The notes beneath the pieces are model-generated. The model saw only the letters and a program-made list of their open reading frames with translations. It was not told where the DNA came from and made no database searches. This document shows positions 1 through 16,253 of a DNA stretch of 64,000 nt, in pieces. The position numbers were made by a program, and so were the translations under genes. Each line of letters opens with the position of its first letter. Position 1 is the stretch's first letter. The stretch is taken from assembly GCA_904063045.1 (NCBI GenBank), contig CAJFCJ010000018.1:744001-808000 (forward strand), in the 5' to 3' direction. The DNA is from Dimorphilus gyrociliatus. Its lineage: Eukaryota; Annelida; Polychaeta; Dinophilidae.

Positions 1-1813
1 ATGAAGTTTTTATCCAACGCCATCTGTTACATAATCGAATTTCGTTGGTCGATACATTTTGTTGTACTCGTTCAAAAAATTTAATTATTATGTATTGAAT
101 TTACCTCTTCTCAACCTCTGCCCTCTTACTTCAGATCTTGCAAGATAAAAGAATATTGGTTTAAAAAAATGCATTTAACTTTTAGCATGAAATTCTATGT
201 CATTTTTTTTTATTTTAAAAATTCTGCTTTAAATTGATTGTTTGCTCTCCTCTCAATCCCTCTCCCCTCCCTCATCCTCCTCATCCTCCTAAGTATTCGT
301 AAACTGTTGCAATGCTCTTATTACTCTCACTCTGTCTACTATCGTACCTGATAGTAATATTTCTAATATGAACCAGCATTATTCAGACGTTTTATTGAGT
401 GAAATTGTTTTGAAATTTTTTTTAAATAAAATTTTGTTAACTATTGAATGTCGTAAAGAGTCCTTTAAAGAAAACAACAATAATAACGATGATCTAATTG
501 AACAATTCATTCGGTCAAACTATCATACAGTTTTATTACGAATTCAAACGGCGTCTCAAGTTGTTACCGATTGACGTCGATTACGTCTTTTACGCTTGAT
601 GCTACCACATGTCGTTTAACAAGCAAGGGTGTTCACATTACCTGCAAGAGTTTTATTATTCGAATGAAACGCTTTAGAAAGTTTTCTATCAAAAGAATTA
701 GGGATTCTTACCTTTGGTATAAAAATAGATGAAAGTGAAATAATTAGCAATCATTAGGTTCCAATTCAACAAAAAGATTCTTGTTCACTGTTCGAGTATC
801 ATTCTCGAAACAAAAAGTCTTTATACAAATAAAACATTTTCCTACAGATTGGTTTGGGAAATCGTTTATTTATAAAATTACGTAATTTTTTTAGCCAAAG
901 AAAAAAAATGGTGTGAAGGAGTTATTTCGTTTCTTTTGATTTATTCTAATACCAGCTAAAAATAGAATGACCTCTAATTATGTTCTTTGTTGAACTACCG
1001 CACACCACGAGAACGGTAACTTCAAAGCTAATCTAAATGCAGATTCTGAAGCAAAATAGATCTTTCTTTTGTCACTATTTTCTTTGTTTATTTATGAATG
1101 TTAGCTTAGCTGCATTTTCAAGATAGATCAGATAATTAGCAAGCTAACGATTAGGTCATTATCCTATTTACTTGAAAAAAGTCATGAAACGTGGATGCTT
1201 TAACTTATTTTCGTGAAAGGAAATGTTTCAAGAAAATTCTGATTAGTTAAATATTTCAAAAATACGCTTTTTATACTTTGAACAGACCGACGTGTCTTTG
1301 TGTCATCATTCAAATTTTTTATTTAACTGGTTAATCTGTGATTAGCATGGATCCCTGTCGATGTTCAGATATTCATAGTCATATAAGTGTGTTAGAATCG
1401 ATACCAGTTTTTATAGTGAAAAATATTACTGTTAGTTCGAGAAAATTCGGCATATACATCTTCAAATAAACAAAAAAAAAAAGATTAATATTACCGGTAT
1501 TGTCTGTAAACTACAAATAAAATTGATACAAGAACGTAAAGCTTCCGAAATTTGAAGACTGACTTTTAATATACTTCATTCAGTATATAGGCATCAAGGT
1601 TGTTTTATATCTTTTAAATCCTATTACACTTATACCACAGATATGATATTAAACGAAAATGTTAAGGATTTAATCATCTTTTTAAAATGTCTGCAAATAT
1701 TGAGAAAAGAGGATATTATTTCTTTTAAATATTATATTTTCCTAGGTTTTAATTAGATCAGTTTTTGTAATTACAAAATTTATAAAAAAAACAACTGTAA
1801 ATTTTATTTTAGC
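1..1813. other. No supported gene; left-edge intergenic/5' region of FKBP8
   Basis: No convincing coding exon could be built here. The longest plus-strand frames (for example 368-574) are low-complexity and unlike any family I know. On the minus strand, about 17-80 reads as an open, protein-like stretch ending in TAA, which could be the last exon of a gene, but no matching upstream exon was found. Donor-like CAAAG|GTAAGAATCC (minus, near 710) and TTGCAG|GTAATG (minus, near 645) may be chance. A 3' splice site (TTTTATTTTAG) ends one base before the FKBP8 ATG, so part of this region is probably a 5' UTR intron or a trans-splice acceptor region. Confidence 0.5.
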
Positions 1814-3032
1814 ATGGAAAATATGGAAAATAAATCAAATGGAGAAGATCAATCAAATGAAGTGAAATCTTCAAATTCAAATACTGAAATCAACGAGGAA
1901 CCAGAATATGGGGACGACTGGTTAGACGTTCTTGGTAGTGGAGCATTAATGAAAAAGGTTTGTTAAATATTCATTTGATTACAAAGTTTTAAAACTATAT
2001 ATTAATCGGATAGATTCACAAAGAGGGTTCCGGTGAAAAACCTAATAAAGGCGACGCTGTTGTTCTGTCTGTCAAGACTTATTTAAAAGAAGGTGATACT
2101 TTAGTCGATGACAATAAAAAATTAGAATTTGTATTAGGAGATGGAGATGTCATACGGGCTTTAGAATTAACTGTGTCTCTAATGCTTGTGGGTGAGGAAT
2201 GCGAAATAATACTACAATCTAAACTTGGCTATAAGGAGTTTGGATTGAAGCCAAATATTCCTCCAAATGCAGACCTGAAAATTTTCATTCATTTCATTTC
2301 GAACGATGGACCACTTGACTATGAAAAAATGTCGGCTAAAGACAAAAGTAGTATATGCAATGCAAAAAGAGATAATGGAAACTCTCTATATAGTAGAGGA
2401 GACTATAGCGATGCCATTCAGTGCTACACCAAAGCGTTAACCATACTCGACACTTCAGGAGAAGCTATAAATGATAGTCAGGAAGACTTGCAAGAGTTAC
2501 TAGAAATTAAAGTCAAATGTCATACAAATCTGGCTGCTGCTCAATTGAAAGTGGGAGCGTATGATGCTGCAGAGCAATCATGCTCTTTGGCTCTTGCAAT
2601 TCAACCTGACAATGTTAAGGCTTTATTCAGAAAAGCTAAAGCCTTAATCAATAAAGGTTTGGTTATAATTAACATTCCGCTAAACATCTCTAAAATCTCT
2701 ACAATTAGGTGAACTCGAACAAGCATCGGAGTTAATGAAAAAAGCTCTCAGTATAGATCCTTCGGAGAGAGCAATACATTATGAACAAGCTAAACTTCTC
2801 TCACGAATTAGAGAACAAAACAATTCTCAAAAGAAAATTTATCAAAGAATGTTTGGAGGACCACACAATCCTAGTAATTCGGATGCTCCGGCAAGCAAAC
2901 AGGTATTTTAGTTTTATAAATAGTTTTGTTGCTCAAAGATATTCTTTGCAGTTGCGTCGTAAACTTTGGATAGCAGGAACAGCTTTAGCTACGGCAATTA
3001 TTTCAATAGTAATCTATTTATTAATCAATTAA
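1814..3032 (+). CDS. FKBP8: FKBP8-like membrane-anchored FKBP/TPR co-chaperone
   Basis: Exons 1814-1957, 2014-2656, 2709-2902 and 2952-3032. The product is about 353 aa. Residues ~1-48 are acidic and end in DDWLDVLG-type sequence, typical of the FKBP8 N-terminus. An FKBP peptidyl-prolyl isomerase-like domain follows (~49-150), then TPR helices from about residue 175 (GNSLYSRGDYSDAIQCYTKAL). The last exon encodes a C-terminal tail anchor (about 18 hydrophobic residues) ending in YLLIN. FKBP8 family members sit on mitochondrial and ER membranes and bind Hsp90 and Bcl-2 proteins; that role is inferred here from architecture. The three introns are 56, 52 and 49 nt. The gene is convergent with SEL1L, whose stop lies about 180 bp downstream. 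Confidence 0.9.
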
Positions 3033-3212
3033 TTAATCTTTGAATTATTAACTGGGAAAATTTAATTTGCAATACTAATTGTTCATAAAAAACTATAAAC
3101 TATAAAAAACCATAAAAATTTGTATAAACATTATTGTATTATTCAACAACATCGCCCCATTTTTATGATTTGCATTTATACGGCGATTGGCGAATTTGTA
3201 GTACAATTTTAA

Positions 3213-5891
<2,679 letters not shown>

Positions 5892-6550
5892 AGATGTTGT
5901 TTCATACTGCCGAGATAAAGTAACTATCTAAAATGTTGTGATCAAACATAATTTCTTACCTGTTATGTAATTATCTCCCTTATAGCACAATCAAGAATGA
6001 TAATATGGGTCTTATGACAAGGAACAACGTGTTATATATCAAAAAAGGTTCAAAAATATACGTATATTTTGATAGCAGACGATAAGCAGTTGAATGTGTC
6101 CAATACTCTAATTCGTCAACATAAGTAAACGAATCATTTCCGGTTTATGAAGCCACCAATCACAAACCATGTCTATAAATTCTATTACAATGCTCAGTTG
6201 GATTTACGTTGAAAATCGACAAAAAAGTTACATAAAAGTTACTTCCTTATATAGTTAATATAAACAATGAGCCTTTAAAAGACACTTTTTATAAATTAAA
6301 AGCATAGTGCTTCTATTTTAGCAGCGACACCTACATTTCTTAAAACGGGGAGACTGTTTGTAATTCTAAAACCGGAAACGGAATTCCCCAGACGTTTTCC
6401 TCTTTGTTGATCAAACGGTTTGTTACACGGGCTTTAGACTTTCTTCTATTAATAAAACCTGGTTAGTAATTCGGCTTCGTATCAAGCCGAATTTATAAAA
6501 TATATGTTTTGTTCATTCTTTGCAGAACAAATAAAGGAAAAAGTTGAAAG
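5892..6550. promoter_or_regulatory. Divergent promoter, SEL1L / UBE2E
   Basis: This 659 bp stretch separates two head-to-head genes. It carries TTTCCGGTTTA at 6138-6148 (reverse orientation of TAAACCGGAAA) and ACCGGAAACGGAA at 6371-6383. Both resemble ETS-family (GGAA core) sites and recur in other divergent promoters of the window. A 3' splice site (TTCTTTGCAG, ending about 6525) precedes the UBE2E ATG, so UBE2E probably has a 5' UTR intron. No ORF here is supported. Confidence 0.5.
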
Positions 6551-7488
<938 letters not shown>

Positions 7489-7754
7489 TATCTTAAACTT
7501 TTCATAACTATTTCTATGTACTCGTATTACATGTTGTAACGCAGTTGTCTTTTTCAAAATCGATATAATCGTCTACATCCTTGTTTTCGAGATTGAACTG
7601 ATTTCAAGTAGGAACACCTACAGTTAACTAAATATGAACACATTTTAAAGGAACGATTTTTATTTAATTCATAAATATATTCAAAAGACTTTAGTTCCTC
7701 AAGAAGTAAAAACCTAAACCTCACCCTGACCATATGGTGTTGTTTCATCTAAGT

Positions 7755-10700
7755 TCATCGAATAACATTTAATATAGCATTCTCATCCTCCTCTTGTTTC
7801 ATATCTTGCAAAGCATGAACCATTCTTGTCCAATCATCATTCTTTGGCGTAGCAACATTCTGTTTATTTGGATAATATAAATTACTTAGTCTAAATGAAT
7901 GTTTAAAATTTTTTACCTCGCTAACGTCCAATAAATGAACTCTTCCAACATCGTCACCAACTGCAATCATTTGACCGTTCTGATGCCAGCGACATTCATT
8001 GAGAGCGCTATCAATCGTTTCAGTAGCAAATGGCACTTCAACATCACTATTGATGTTCCATAAATCGAGTCTACCCGATGCATCTACAGCAGCAAATAAG
8101 GCTGGATGTATAGGAGACCAAGAAACATCCATAACGTAGTCATTATTGTCATCAAATGAGTGCAAGCATTTTTGTTCTTTCACACTCCATAACTTGATTG
8201 TCCAATCAAAGGAAGAAGTAAGGAAGTAGTGAGACATGTCCACAGGACCTGTCACATGATTAGAATGGATACCTGTAACAGGTCCTCCATGGGAATCAGA
8301 CAAAGAGTCGGTTATGCCTGCCTTTGAACCATGTCTGCATGCAGTATAAACCGAACCATCTTCACTTCCAAGCACCAAATTGTTAACATCGTTTGACAAA
8401 AAGGACATACTTGTTGCAGCAACACATTTAGACTGTTTATGTGTCAATTCCAGTGATTCTTGGGGTTGTGAAAGCATTTCCAGTGACCAGGAACACATCT
8501 TTCCATCCGTTGATATCGATATTAAGTTGTTTGCATTTGGTGTTCCAACTACTGTAACGCAGTATACCGGATGGGTATGAGTAGATGCTGATAGCTGCGT
8601 CTTTTGCACTGGAGTTCTTCTGGAACTGCGGTTATCCCATAAAACTATTTTTCCAGAATATGTACCACCAACGACCAAATTTGGATGAAAAGTTGCGAAA
8701 CATACAGAAGTAACAGCTGATTGACAATGAAATATATATTCTGGTGTATTTTTTTTGTACTTAGCATTCCAGATGAGGACAACCCCATCAGGCTCATGTG
8801 GAGCGTCCTCTTTTTGGTTATAAGAAGCAGCTAAAAGTTCCGGGTATTGGGTTGACCAATCCAGACAAGTAACTGTTCTACCCATTGTCCATCGTTCATC
8901 TGTAAAGGATCTCTGAAACTTGATTCGTTCCCCAATATCACTTTGCATGAGTTTACCACCGTCGCCTCCAGTATAGTCAGTGAAAATATCAACAGAACTT
9001 TCATTTAACTGCCTCTCAACTATACGAGATGTTCTATCAAAAAAGTTAATAAATTCATCTGATAACATGATCTGCCTTTGCTCTTCCTCGCTCAGCTCTC
9101 TAGGAACAGGAGGAGCAGCATTTAATTCCTTTTCTGTTTGTTGCGGGAGGTGTTGGGTATGGTGATCAGTTTTAGTAGCAGGAGGGGTATCAATTCCGAC
9201 TACTAGGGAATCGGTATCCGCATCATCCAAATCGACATATGTTAAAGCTGTAATAGATTAAAGATTGAACTTTATGACAATTGTAGTAGGACTGTTTAAA
9301 ACTTATTGAAAAACGACATTATTTACTAAAATAGCTATTGAGTGCTATGCTAACATTCAAGAGAAACTTGTCTGTTCAGCCTCAAACAAGCAAGTTAGAA
9401 CATCGATCCATTGTGGAGCATGCTTGTCACAATTTCGGAGAAAACAAAAATAAAAATATAAAAGTTTTAGCAAGAAAATCAAAAAAAAAATCCCACTCCC
9501 GTTTTTCATTACTATTTCTTTATAAGTAAAAAAAAATAGATGTTGAATATGAGGGATAGTCGTGCAGTTGCAACTCGGCTGCTCGAACAACAGTTTTTTT
9601 TCATGCCTTGAAATAAAAAAGCTAGCACAGTGACAGATTCTTTATAGATAAAAAATATCTTATGATATTATTTTTCCAAAGAGGATTTAATAAATTTTTA
9701 GTTTATGGATCTGTGTGTGTGGCATTAAGGCTATGACATAATACAATAACAACATGTATATATATATATATTCATATGATAGTATTTATAAACATATTTA
9801 TATATACATATATGTGATAAAAACATGCCACACATTCACGAAAATTCTTAACTAGGGTGTGAAGTTGATTAATTAAAAAAAATAAATGATTGGAATTCAT
9901 ACGAACGACAATAAGTCAATGAAAGAAAATAGACATGGTGAGTCAAAGATTCTTTTAAAAAAATAATTAGAAAACAAACGTCATGCACTCTAATTTTCCA
10001 TCTAAACAGCATCATCTTTAGTTTTGAATACCTGCGTGCTGAGAGTACTGGCTAAACTCGTCATCCCACTCGAGGTGGGTAGAAACAAATGGAGAATCGA
10101 GACTGATACGTGGAGAGCCTTAAACCAACACACAGATTATTACTGCAGTTTTTCCATTGAAAAGAATCGCAACAACAATTATTTTTAAGGATTAAAGAAA
10201 AACACATGTGAACATGCTCAGGAGTGTTCCTTGATGAAATCGGAAAAATTAATAATTCGAATATTTATGGCGATGTAGAACACACCCTCTTATTACTTTC
10301 ATAAAATGCAATTTAAGCGTTCTTTTTAATTTTCGCATTTAAAAATTAATGAATGATAACGACTTTGGAGGAGTGAAATTAGAAATCAACATAGATGTCT
10401 GCGTGCAGCATTCGTTCACTCTTTAGGAAATAAAAAAGTTGAAGATAACGTAAATACGACAAAACTCCGAAGACTAATGTCTAGAAAGGCTAATCTAAAC
10501 CAACACAAGTTACCATAAATTATATGAATATTCACCGTAATAATCCCAACCATGACGAGCAGCTAGTTACAACAACAACTATTAGTAAAACTTTTCAAGA
10601 ACATATTGCTTATTTAGGGAATTAAATATAAAAGATAATTAAAAATAAAATGATTTAAACCTTCTGGGGGTTCTGTGTTGGTTGTTTGAACTTCTTTACT

Positions 10701-11279
10701 GTATACAACGACTTCTCGAGGGGGTATACTTGTCTGTGTAACTTTCGAAACACTCAGAGAAACAGGCTTTAAGTTTCTATTTAAAAAGAGAATAATAAGA
10801 GATTGATGAAAAATATAAGCGGGTACTATTTACATTGGGGGTCCAGACTGCTGCGTTATAGGAATAGGAGAAGATGTATTGGAAGTTACATCGGATCTTT
10901 GAGGACTAACATTTGGCTCTGAAAAGGGAGTGGTTTATTTATTTTTAAATATTTCATTAAAAGAAATCAATTGTAATTGATTAAATAAGCCTATTATTCA
11001 AATAGAAAAAGAAGAGTTATCATAATCAAGCATACCAATTGAACTTCTACTAATTCCCAAGCCTTCTAAAAGTTTATTCGCTTCAATATCACCAATACCA
11101 AAAGATGGTTCGGCTGGCGTCTACACAAGAGAAAATAGATCATAAATTTTTCAACTTCACCTCTTTTTTTTTACCTTGCCAAGTTGCTTTCGTTTTTCCT
11201 CCTCCTTTTTTCTCTTTTCGGCCCGCATCGCCTCAAGCTTTGCCTTCTTTCTTTCTAATTCAAGTTTCCTGTCCGACAT
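7755..11279 (-). CDS. DYNC1I: Cytoplasmic dynein 1 intermediate chain
   Basis: Exons (minus): 11175-11279, 11036-11120, 10834-10918, 10661-10776, 10032-10118 and 7755-9247; 656 aa, matching the family (about 640). The N-terminus [20 protein letters not shown] is the charged helix that binds p150Glued of dynactin. Exon 4 has two short light-chain sites, SKVTQTS and YSKEVQTT, aligning with the family's Tctex and LC8 binding segments. The 87-nt exon 5 encodes LEWDDEFSQ and is phase-neutral (1-1), so it may be a cassette. The final 1.5 kb exon holds the WD40 propeller that binds the heavy chain. Introns here are far longer than the window norm (784 nt between exons 5 and 6). The protein is the cargo-adaptor core of the minus-end microtubule motor. 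Confidence 0.95.
9756..9771. repeat. (TA)n microsatellite
   Basis: A short TA run lies inside the long intron of the dynein intermediate chain gene. The rest of that intron (9248-10031) holds no supported exon; two ORFs of 60-77 codons there are low-complexity. Confidence 0.8.
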
Positions 11280-11558
11280 TATGAAGACAGTTGAATTCTA
11301 GCCATATAAAAAGGAAATAATATAATCTTATGATGCTCTAATAAACCGGAAGCATCATATATAATAAGCTGTATGGTGCTGAATCACAATCAAATTTCCT
11401 ATCAAAACACTCGAATGCGAATTGAAACCATACTACCGACACGTGGGCCACGTTGGAAACAGGCTCCGTTTCCGTTGTATTTTTTTGAGCCTGTTAAACC
11501 AGTCTGGAACGATATATCTCACTATTGACGAAGTTACTGTGAAAGCCACGTCGAAAAA
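11280..11558. promoter_or_regulatory. Divergent promoter, DYNC1I / SEC61B
   Basis: This 279 bp region lies between start codons of head-to-head genes. It contains TAAACCGGAAG at 11342-11352 and, reversed, AACGGAAACGGA at about 11465-11476. Both match the ETS-like element found upstream of UBE2E and DRC12. No TATA box is obvious. Confidence 0.5.
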
Positions 11559-12122
<564 letters not shown>

Positions 12123-12547
12123 AAACTATTACGAAAAATTTGAGAAAGTTGTTTATATCTTTAGAAATTTTTATGTTGTGAAAAGGTTACGATTAAATAA
12201 AATCGCTGACAAAAATCTTTTCATTAGTTAAACTTAGTCGTTGTCTTTTTCCTAAGCTTTATTGAGCATTCAACAAAAAATTTTAGGTTGTATTTGGATT
12301 AATTAGAAAATTGATAAAAATCATTAAACGGATTTATTCCGTCAACACATATGATCGTAGTCCAAGTATCTTTAGTTATTATTGTGATAATTATCTTCTG
12401 CTAAAAAAATTTTGAAAGATAATAATTATCTTTCATAGGCTGAAATTAGCAGACGGTGTGCAGCGAAGCACATTATTCTTCCTTTGTAAGTTAGAAATTA
12501 TTCGTCTTACTGTCATTTGAGTCAATTCAGGATCACTGGAATAAAAT
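12123..12547. other. Intergenic SEC61B to AARSD1
   Basis: It holds the SEC61B 3' UTR with AATAAA at 12196-12201 and the upstream region of AARSD1. An inverted repeat, GATAATTATCTTC ... GAAAGATAATAATTATCTTTC, lies around 12388-12438. No ORF is supported. Confidence 0.5.
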
Positions 12548-14087
12548 ATGTCCTTTGCCTGTCAAAAAGACAGTTATTTAACTCACGTAAATATTAGACA
12601 TCTTACAATCGTTTTGCTAAGAGCGATAATAAGTAATTTGTATTAACAGTTGGATTCGGTTGTAAAATCATGCACTCCGAGCAAGATAATTACTCTAAAG
12701 GAAGGCAAGAAAATTAAGCTTGAAGGTTTTGATGTAATTTTGGAGGACACTGTCTTGTTTCCTGAAGGAGGAGGACAGCCTGATGACCATGGAAAAGTTG
12801 GTTTAATATAAACAAAAATGATGCAATAGTAAAAATATTAATGATTCAATGACTTGCAGATAAATGGTATTGAAGTACACCAAGTGATTAGAAAGGGAAG
12901 TGAAGCAATACACTTTCTTAAGGAACCTCTGAAAGAAGGAGAAAAGGTTGACATCCAAGTTGATTGGAAAAGACGATGGGACAACATGCAGCAGCATTCG
13001 GGCCAACATTTAATTACTGCCATCGCTGATAAGATCTACGGTTTCAAAACCACCTCATGGTTAGTTGAGAAGTAACACTTCATTTTTCGTTTATAGCATC
13101 TGCGTACTTATCATTTTCATAGGAGTATGGGAGAGAAAATTTCTTTTATCGAACTTGATGTTCCCAAAATAAAAGAAGAAGAATTAAAAATTATAGAAGA
13201 AGAAACAAATAGCTGCATTCGAAAAGGCTTAAAAATGTTTCCTACATGGTATGAAAGTATAAATGATCCTAAATTTCAAGAAGTTAGGACTAGAGGTTTG
13301 CCCGATGACCATAAAGGAAGTATACGAGTAGTTACGATCGAAGGGATTGATAATAACACATGCTGCGGTACTCATGTTAGCAATTTATCACATCTTCAAG
13401 CTATTAAATTACTATCAACCACTAAGGGTAAGAAAGGCAAAACAAACGTTTATTTCCTAGTGGGTCAACGCGTGTTGGATTTTGTCGAATTCTCATATAG
13501 CCAACAGGAAAAATTTAAATCTTACTTGAAAGGAAGTCCTGAACAGCACGTTGAACTGTTAGAAGTCTTACAGAAAAACTATGTTACAGCTAGTAAAGAG
13601 AATAGTAATCTTCTTAAGGATATTGCCAAGTTAGAGGCAGATAAGTGGAAAAGAGAGCCATGCAAATTTTTATCTTTACATAGGACAGAGGGTCAGTTAG
13701 ATTTTATGAATACTCTCCTAAGAGAAATTGATGATGAGGTAGATATTTCAGCTAAGAATCAAATTTGCTTTCATTCATAAATGACTTTAATACCTAGAAT
13801 TTGATTGCTTTTCTAACAACTGGAAATGAGAATGGCCAAGGAAGTTATATGATCGTTGGCCCTGAAAGTTTTTTGAAAGACGTTGCTCCAAGGTAAAATT
13901 AAATTTGAGATTTTTTTCTGTAGTTTTAACAAATATTTAACGGGAATCTATTTTAAAAAATGACCATAGCATGTCATCTCTAATTGAAGGCAAAGGCTTT
14001 CTGAAAAACAACCGCTTTCAGGGAAAAGCCAATAAACTATCAAAACGTAAGGAAGCCGAAGATGTATTAAGAGAGAAATTAAAATGA
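12548..14087 (+). CDS. AARSD1: Alanyl-tRNA editing protein (AlaX type)
   Basis: Exons 12548-12586, 12650-12796, 12860-13059, 13123-13738, 13798-13892 and 13970-14087; 404 aa (human 412). The start MSFACQKDSYLT aligns with the family N-terminus. LFPEGGGQPDD marks the beta-barrel domain. The zinc and catalytic editing motif HxxxH is seen as HSGQH (QQHSGQHLITA), and its partner CxxxH as CCGTH (NTCCGTHVSNLS). The C-terminal domain carries the EGKGFLKNNRFQGKA motif. In the family this free-standing enzyme hydrolyses Ser-tRNA(Ala) in trans. The third intron begins GTTAGT inside a Trp codon (TG|G). AATAAA follows at 14109-14114. Confidence 0.95.
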
Positions 14088-14374
14088 AAACAAAAATTTC
14101 TTTATTGGAATAAACGATTCTTATCTTGAAAGCAATGACTCATTAATACCATACTTTAAATAGCAATAACTTAACTTTCCTCTTTTTAAATTAATGTTGC
14201 CAAGGTAATTCACACCTAATTAAAAATTTCCTAAGAACTCAAAAGCCCATTATATTTACAAACTTTTAAAATACTGCGATCGTATTTTAAAATTGGATAT
14301 GTATAGATATTTACAAGGATTATATACGCAATGCAAGTTAATTTAATGTATGTTAATCTCATAAAGGTTTCTCT

Positions 14375-15919
14375 TTATATAATCTGACTAGCCGCACTCT
14401 GACTTATGTATATGATAGAGCCAGTAATATTTACAACTGCCGCTAGGACGAATACAGGAAACCATCTTTTGTTCGACTTGACGACCAACTCTGCAGTTAA
14501 AGGTCCGCAAGTGATACCAGGGATAGTGGCCAAAGTGTTGCTGACGGCGAAAGTAATACCAGCATGATTTGGTGCGATATCTGCATGATTGCTCAAATGT
14601 CCTGAAGCATTGCAAGCACTAAGACCCATAGAAACAGAAATAAGTCTGTCGAATAAATAGAGTAAAGAATTATGATTGTTTGTAGAAAAGGGGAACTTAC
14701 ATAACTGCCATAACGAAATTATTAGCAGCACTAAACAGAAGGATAAATAAGGCTGGTCCAATTAAACCAATAGTTGTCATTAGGCGACGAACTGATAAAA
14801 CAGTCCATTTATGTGAGATTAAGGCATCTGCAAAGTGTCCTGAAGTCATTCCAACAAGTGAATTCATAACATATGGAACGGCTGTAAACATAATTTCTTC
14901 TCTTTTGGCTTCAAGGCCTCTGGCAAAGTAAGTTGGTAACCATTGCATTATTATATAATTCGACCAATTCATACTAAAATGGGCGATGTATGTGGACCAT
15001 AAGGGCCAATGGCGAATGAACTCTGTCCAATGAACGTTTGTACTATTTAATTTTGGTGGTTGAACAAACTCCTCTTCAATTGGTCCCCGAATTTCTTTGT
15101 ATAATATCACCCATAAAAGTACCCACATGAAACCCATTAAACCAAAAAGGTAGAAACTTGCTCGCCAAGGCAAGTTAGGGCAAATCTGTTAAGAAAAGAA
15201 AAGAATCTCAATGAATAATTAGTCTCGAAAGTAGTTTATATACATTTAAGTATAATCTAACACTAATCTTTATAAAAAATGTTTAAGTCTTTAGATATTC
15301 TCTGATAGTTAAAAAGTATACTACCAAAAACTTGCATCTTATGTATAAAAAAATATGATACTTCGCACAATCTAAAATTTCGATAAAGCTAAGGTTTTAA
15401 GCACTAAAATATAAAGATCATTAATTTGTAGTCAAACAGCTAATTTAATACGCTTTGAAAACCAACCAATGCAGTTAACGTTTGCCCAATTGAACCGAAA
15501 CCAATGAGATAGCTAAATGCACGCGATCTTTCTTCAATTGGTATTGTGTGTGCAAATATATGAAAAATTGTAGGCAAACCAAAACCTTCGCCAATTCCAA
15601 GCAAAACTCTCAAAGTTATCAAGCAGTAAATCGAATTGGAAAATAATGGAGTAACAAACGTGGATAAGGACCACATGGTAACAGCTAATGTTAGAAACTT
15701 CTTTCCTCCATGACGTTTAACCAGACTTCCAGCTAAAAGCTGACTTGTCATATATCCTATTGCAAATGAGCTTAGAATCCATCCTTGTCCATGCAGATCC
15801 CATTCATGCTCATCAGACATAGGTATGATTGCTATTGGCATGAGTACCCTGTCAGCTGCTAGTATTAAGTTGGCCAAAGAGCATAGAGAAACAATTGTTT
15901 TTGTCTTTGTATATGACAT
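14375..15919 (-). CDS. SLC17A9: SLC17-family transporter, SLC17A9 (vesicular nucleotide transporter)-like
   Basis: Exons (minus): 15467-15919, 14701-15185 and 14375-14645; 402 aa, the usual length for a 12-helix major facilitator. Residues 1-60 contain LANLILAADRVLMPIAIIPM and EWDLHGQGWILSSFAIGY, which resemble SLC17A9 more than the VGLUT or sialin branches. The first half ends LLGIGEGFGLPTIF and SYLIGFGSIGQTL. The second half has WSNYIIMQWLPTYF and, in the last exon, HAGITFAVSNTLATIPGI, a conserved helix 10-11 stretch. SLC17A9 loads ATP into secretory vesicles; the substrate here is inferred only. The first intron (281 nt) is long for the window. The 287 bp between this gene and AARSD1 shows nothing else. 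Confidence 0.85.
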
Positions 15920-16253
15920 CTTGATAACTCTTCTATCTCATAATCTATTTTCGAATTAGTATTTGTAGATGATTTACGATGTCATATTTTCAACTTTTCG
16001 CTCTTCATGTGAGCCTTGTTTTACGTGGACGTGGTTTTCGTAAACGCAAAAATTATTTTGACTAAAAATTTTTCATAAAAATAAATTTAGGATATCATAT
16101 TTGAAGAAAATTAATTTATTATTAATTTACGAAAAGATCTTTATTTGTTAACCGGAAACGGAAATTTCCAATGTATACATCTCCATGTTAGTTTATAGTA
16201 ACGGAGGGCTTGTTGAAAGTTTTTTAAAAAGTAAAAAAAAAAGAAGATAAACT
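15920..16253. promoter_or_regulatory. Divergent promoter, SLC17A9 / DRC12
   Basis: A 334 bp head-to-head intergenic region. ACCGGAAACGGAA at 16151-16163 is an exact 13-mer copy of the sequence at 6371-6383 upstream of UBE2E. The rest is AT-rich with no ORF. Confidence 0.5.
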
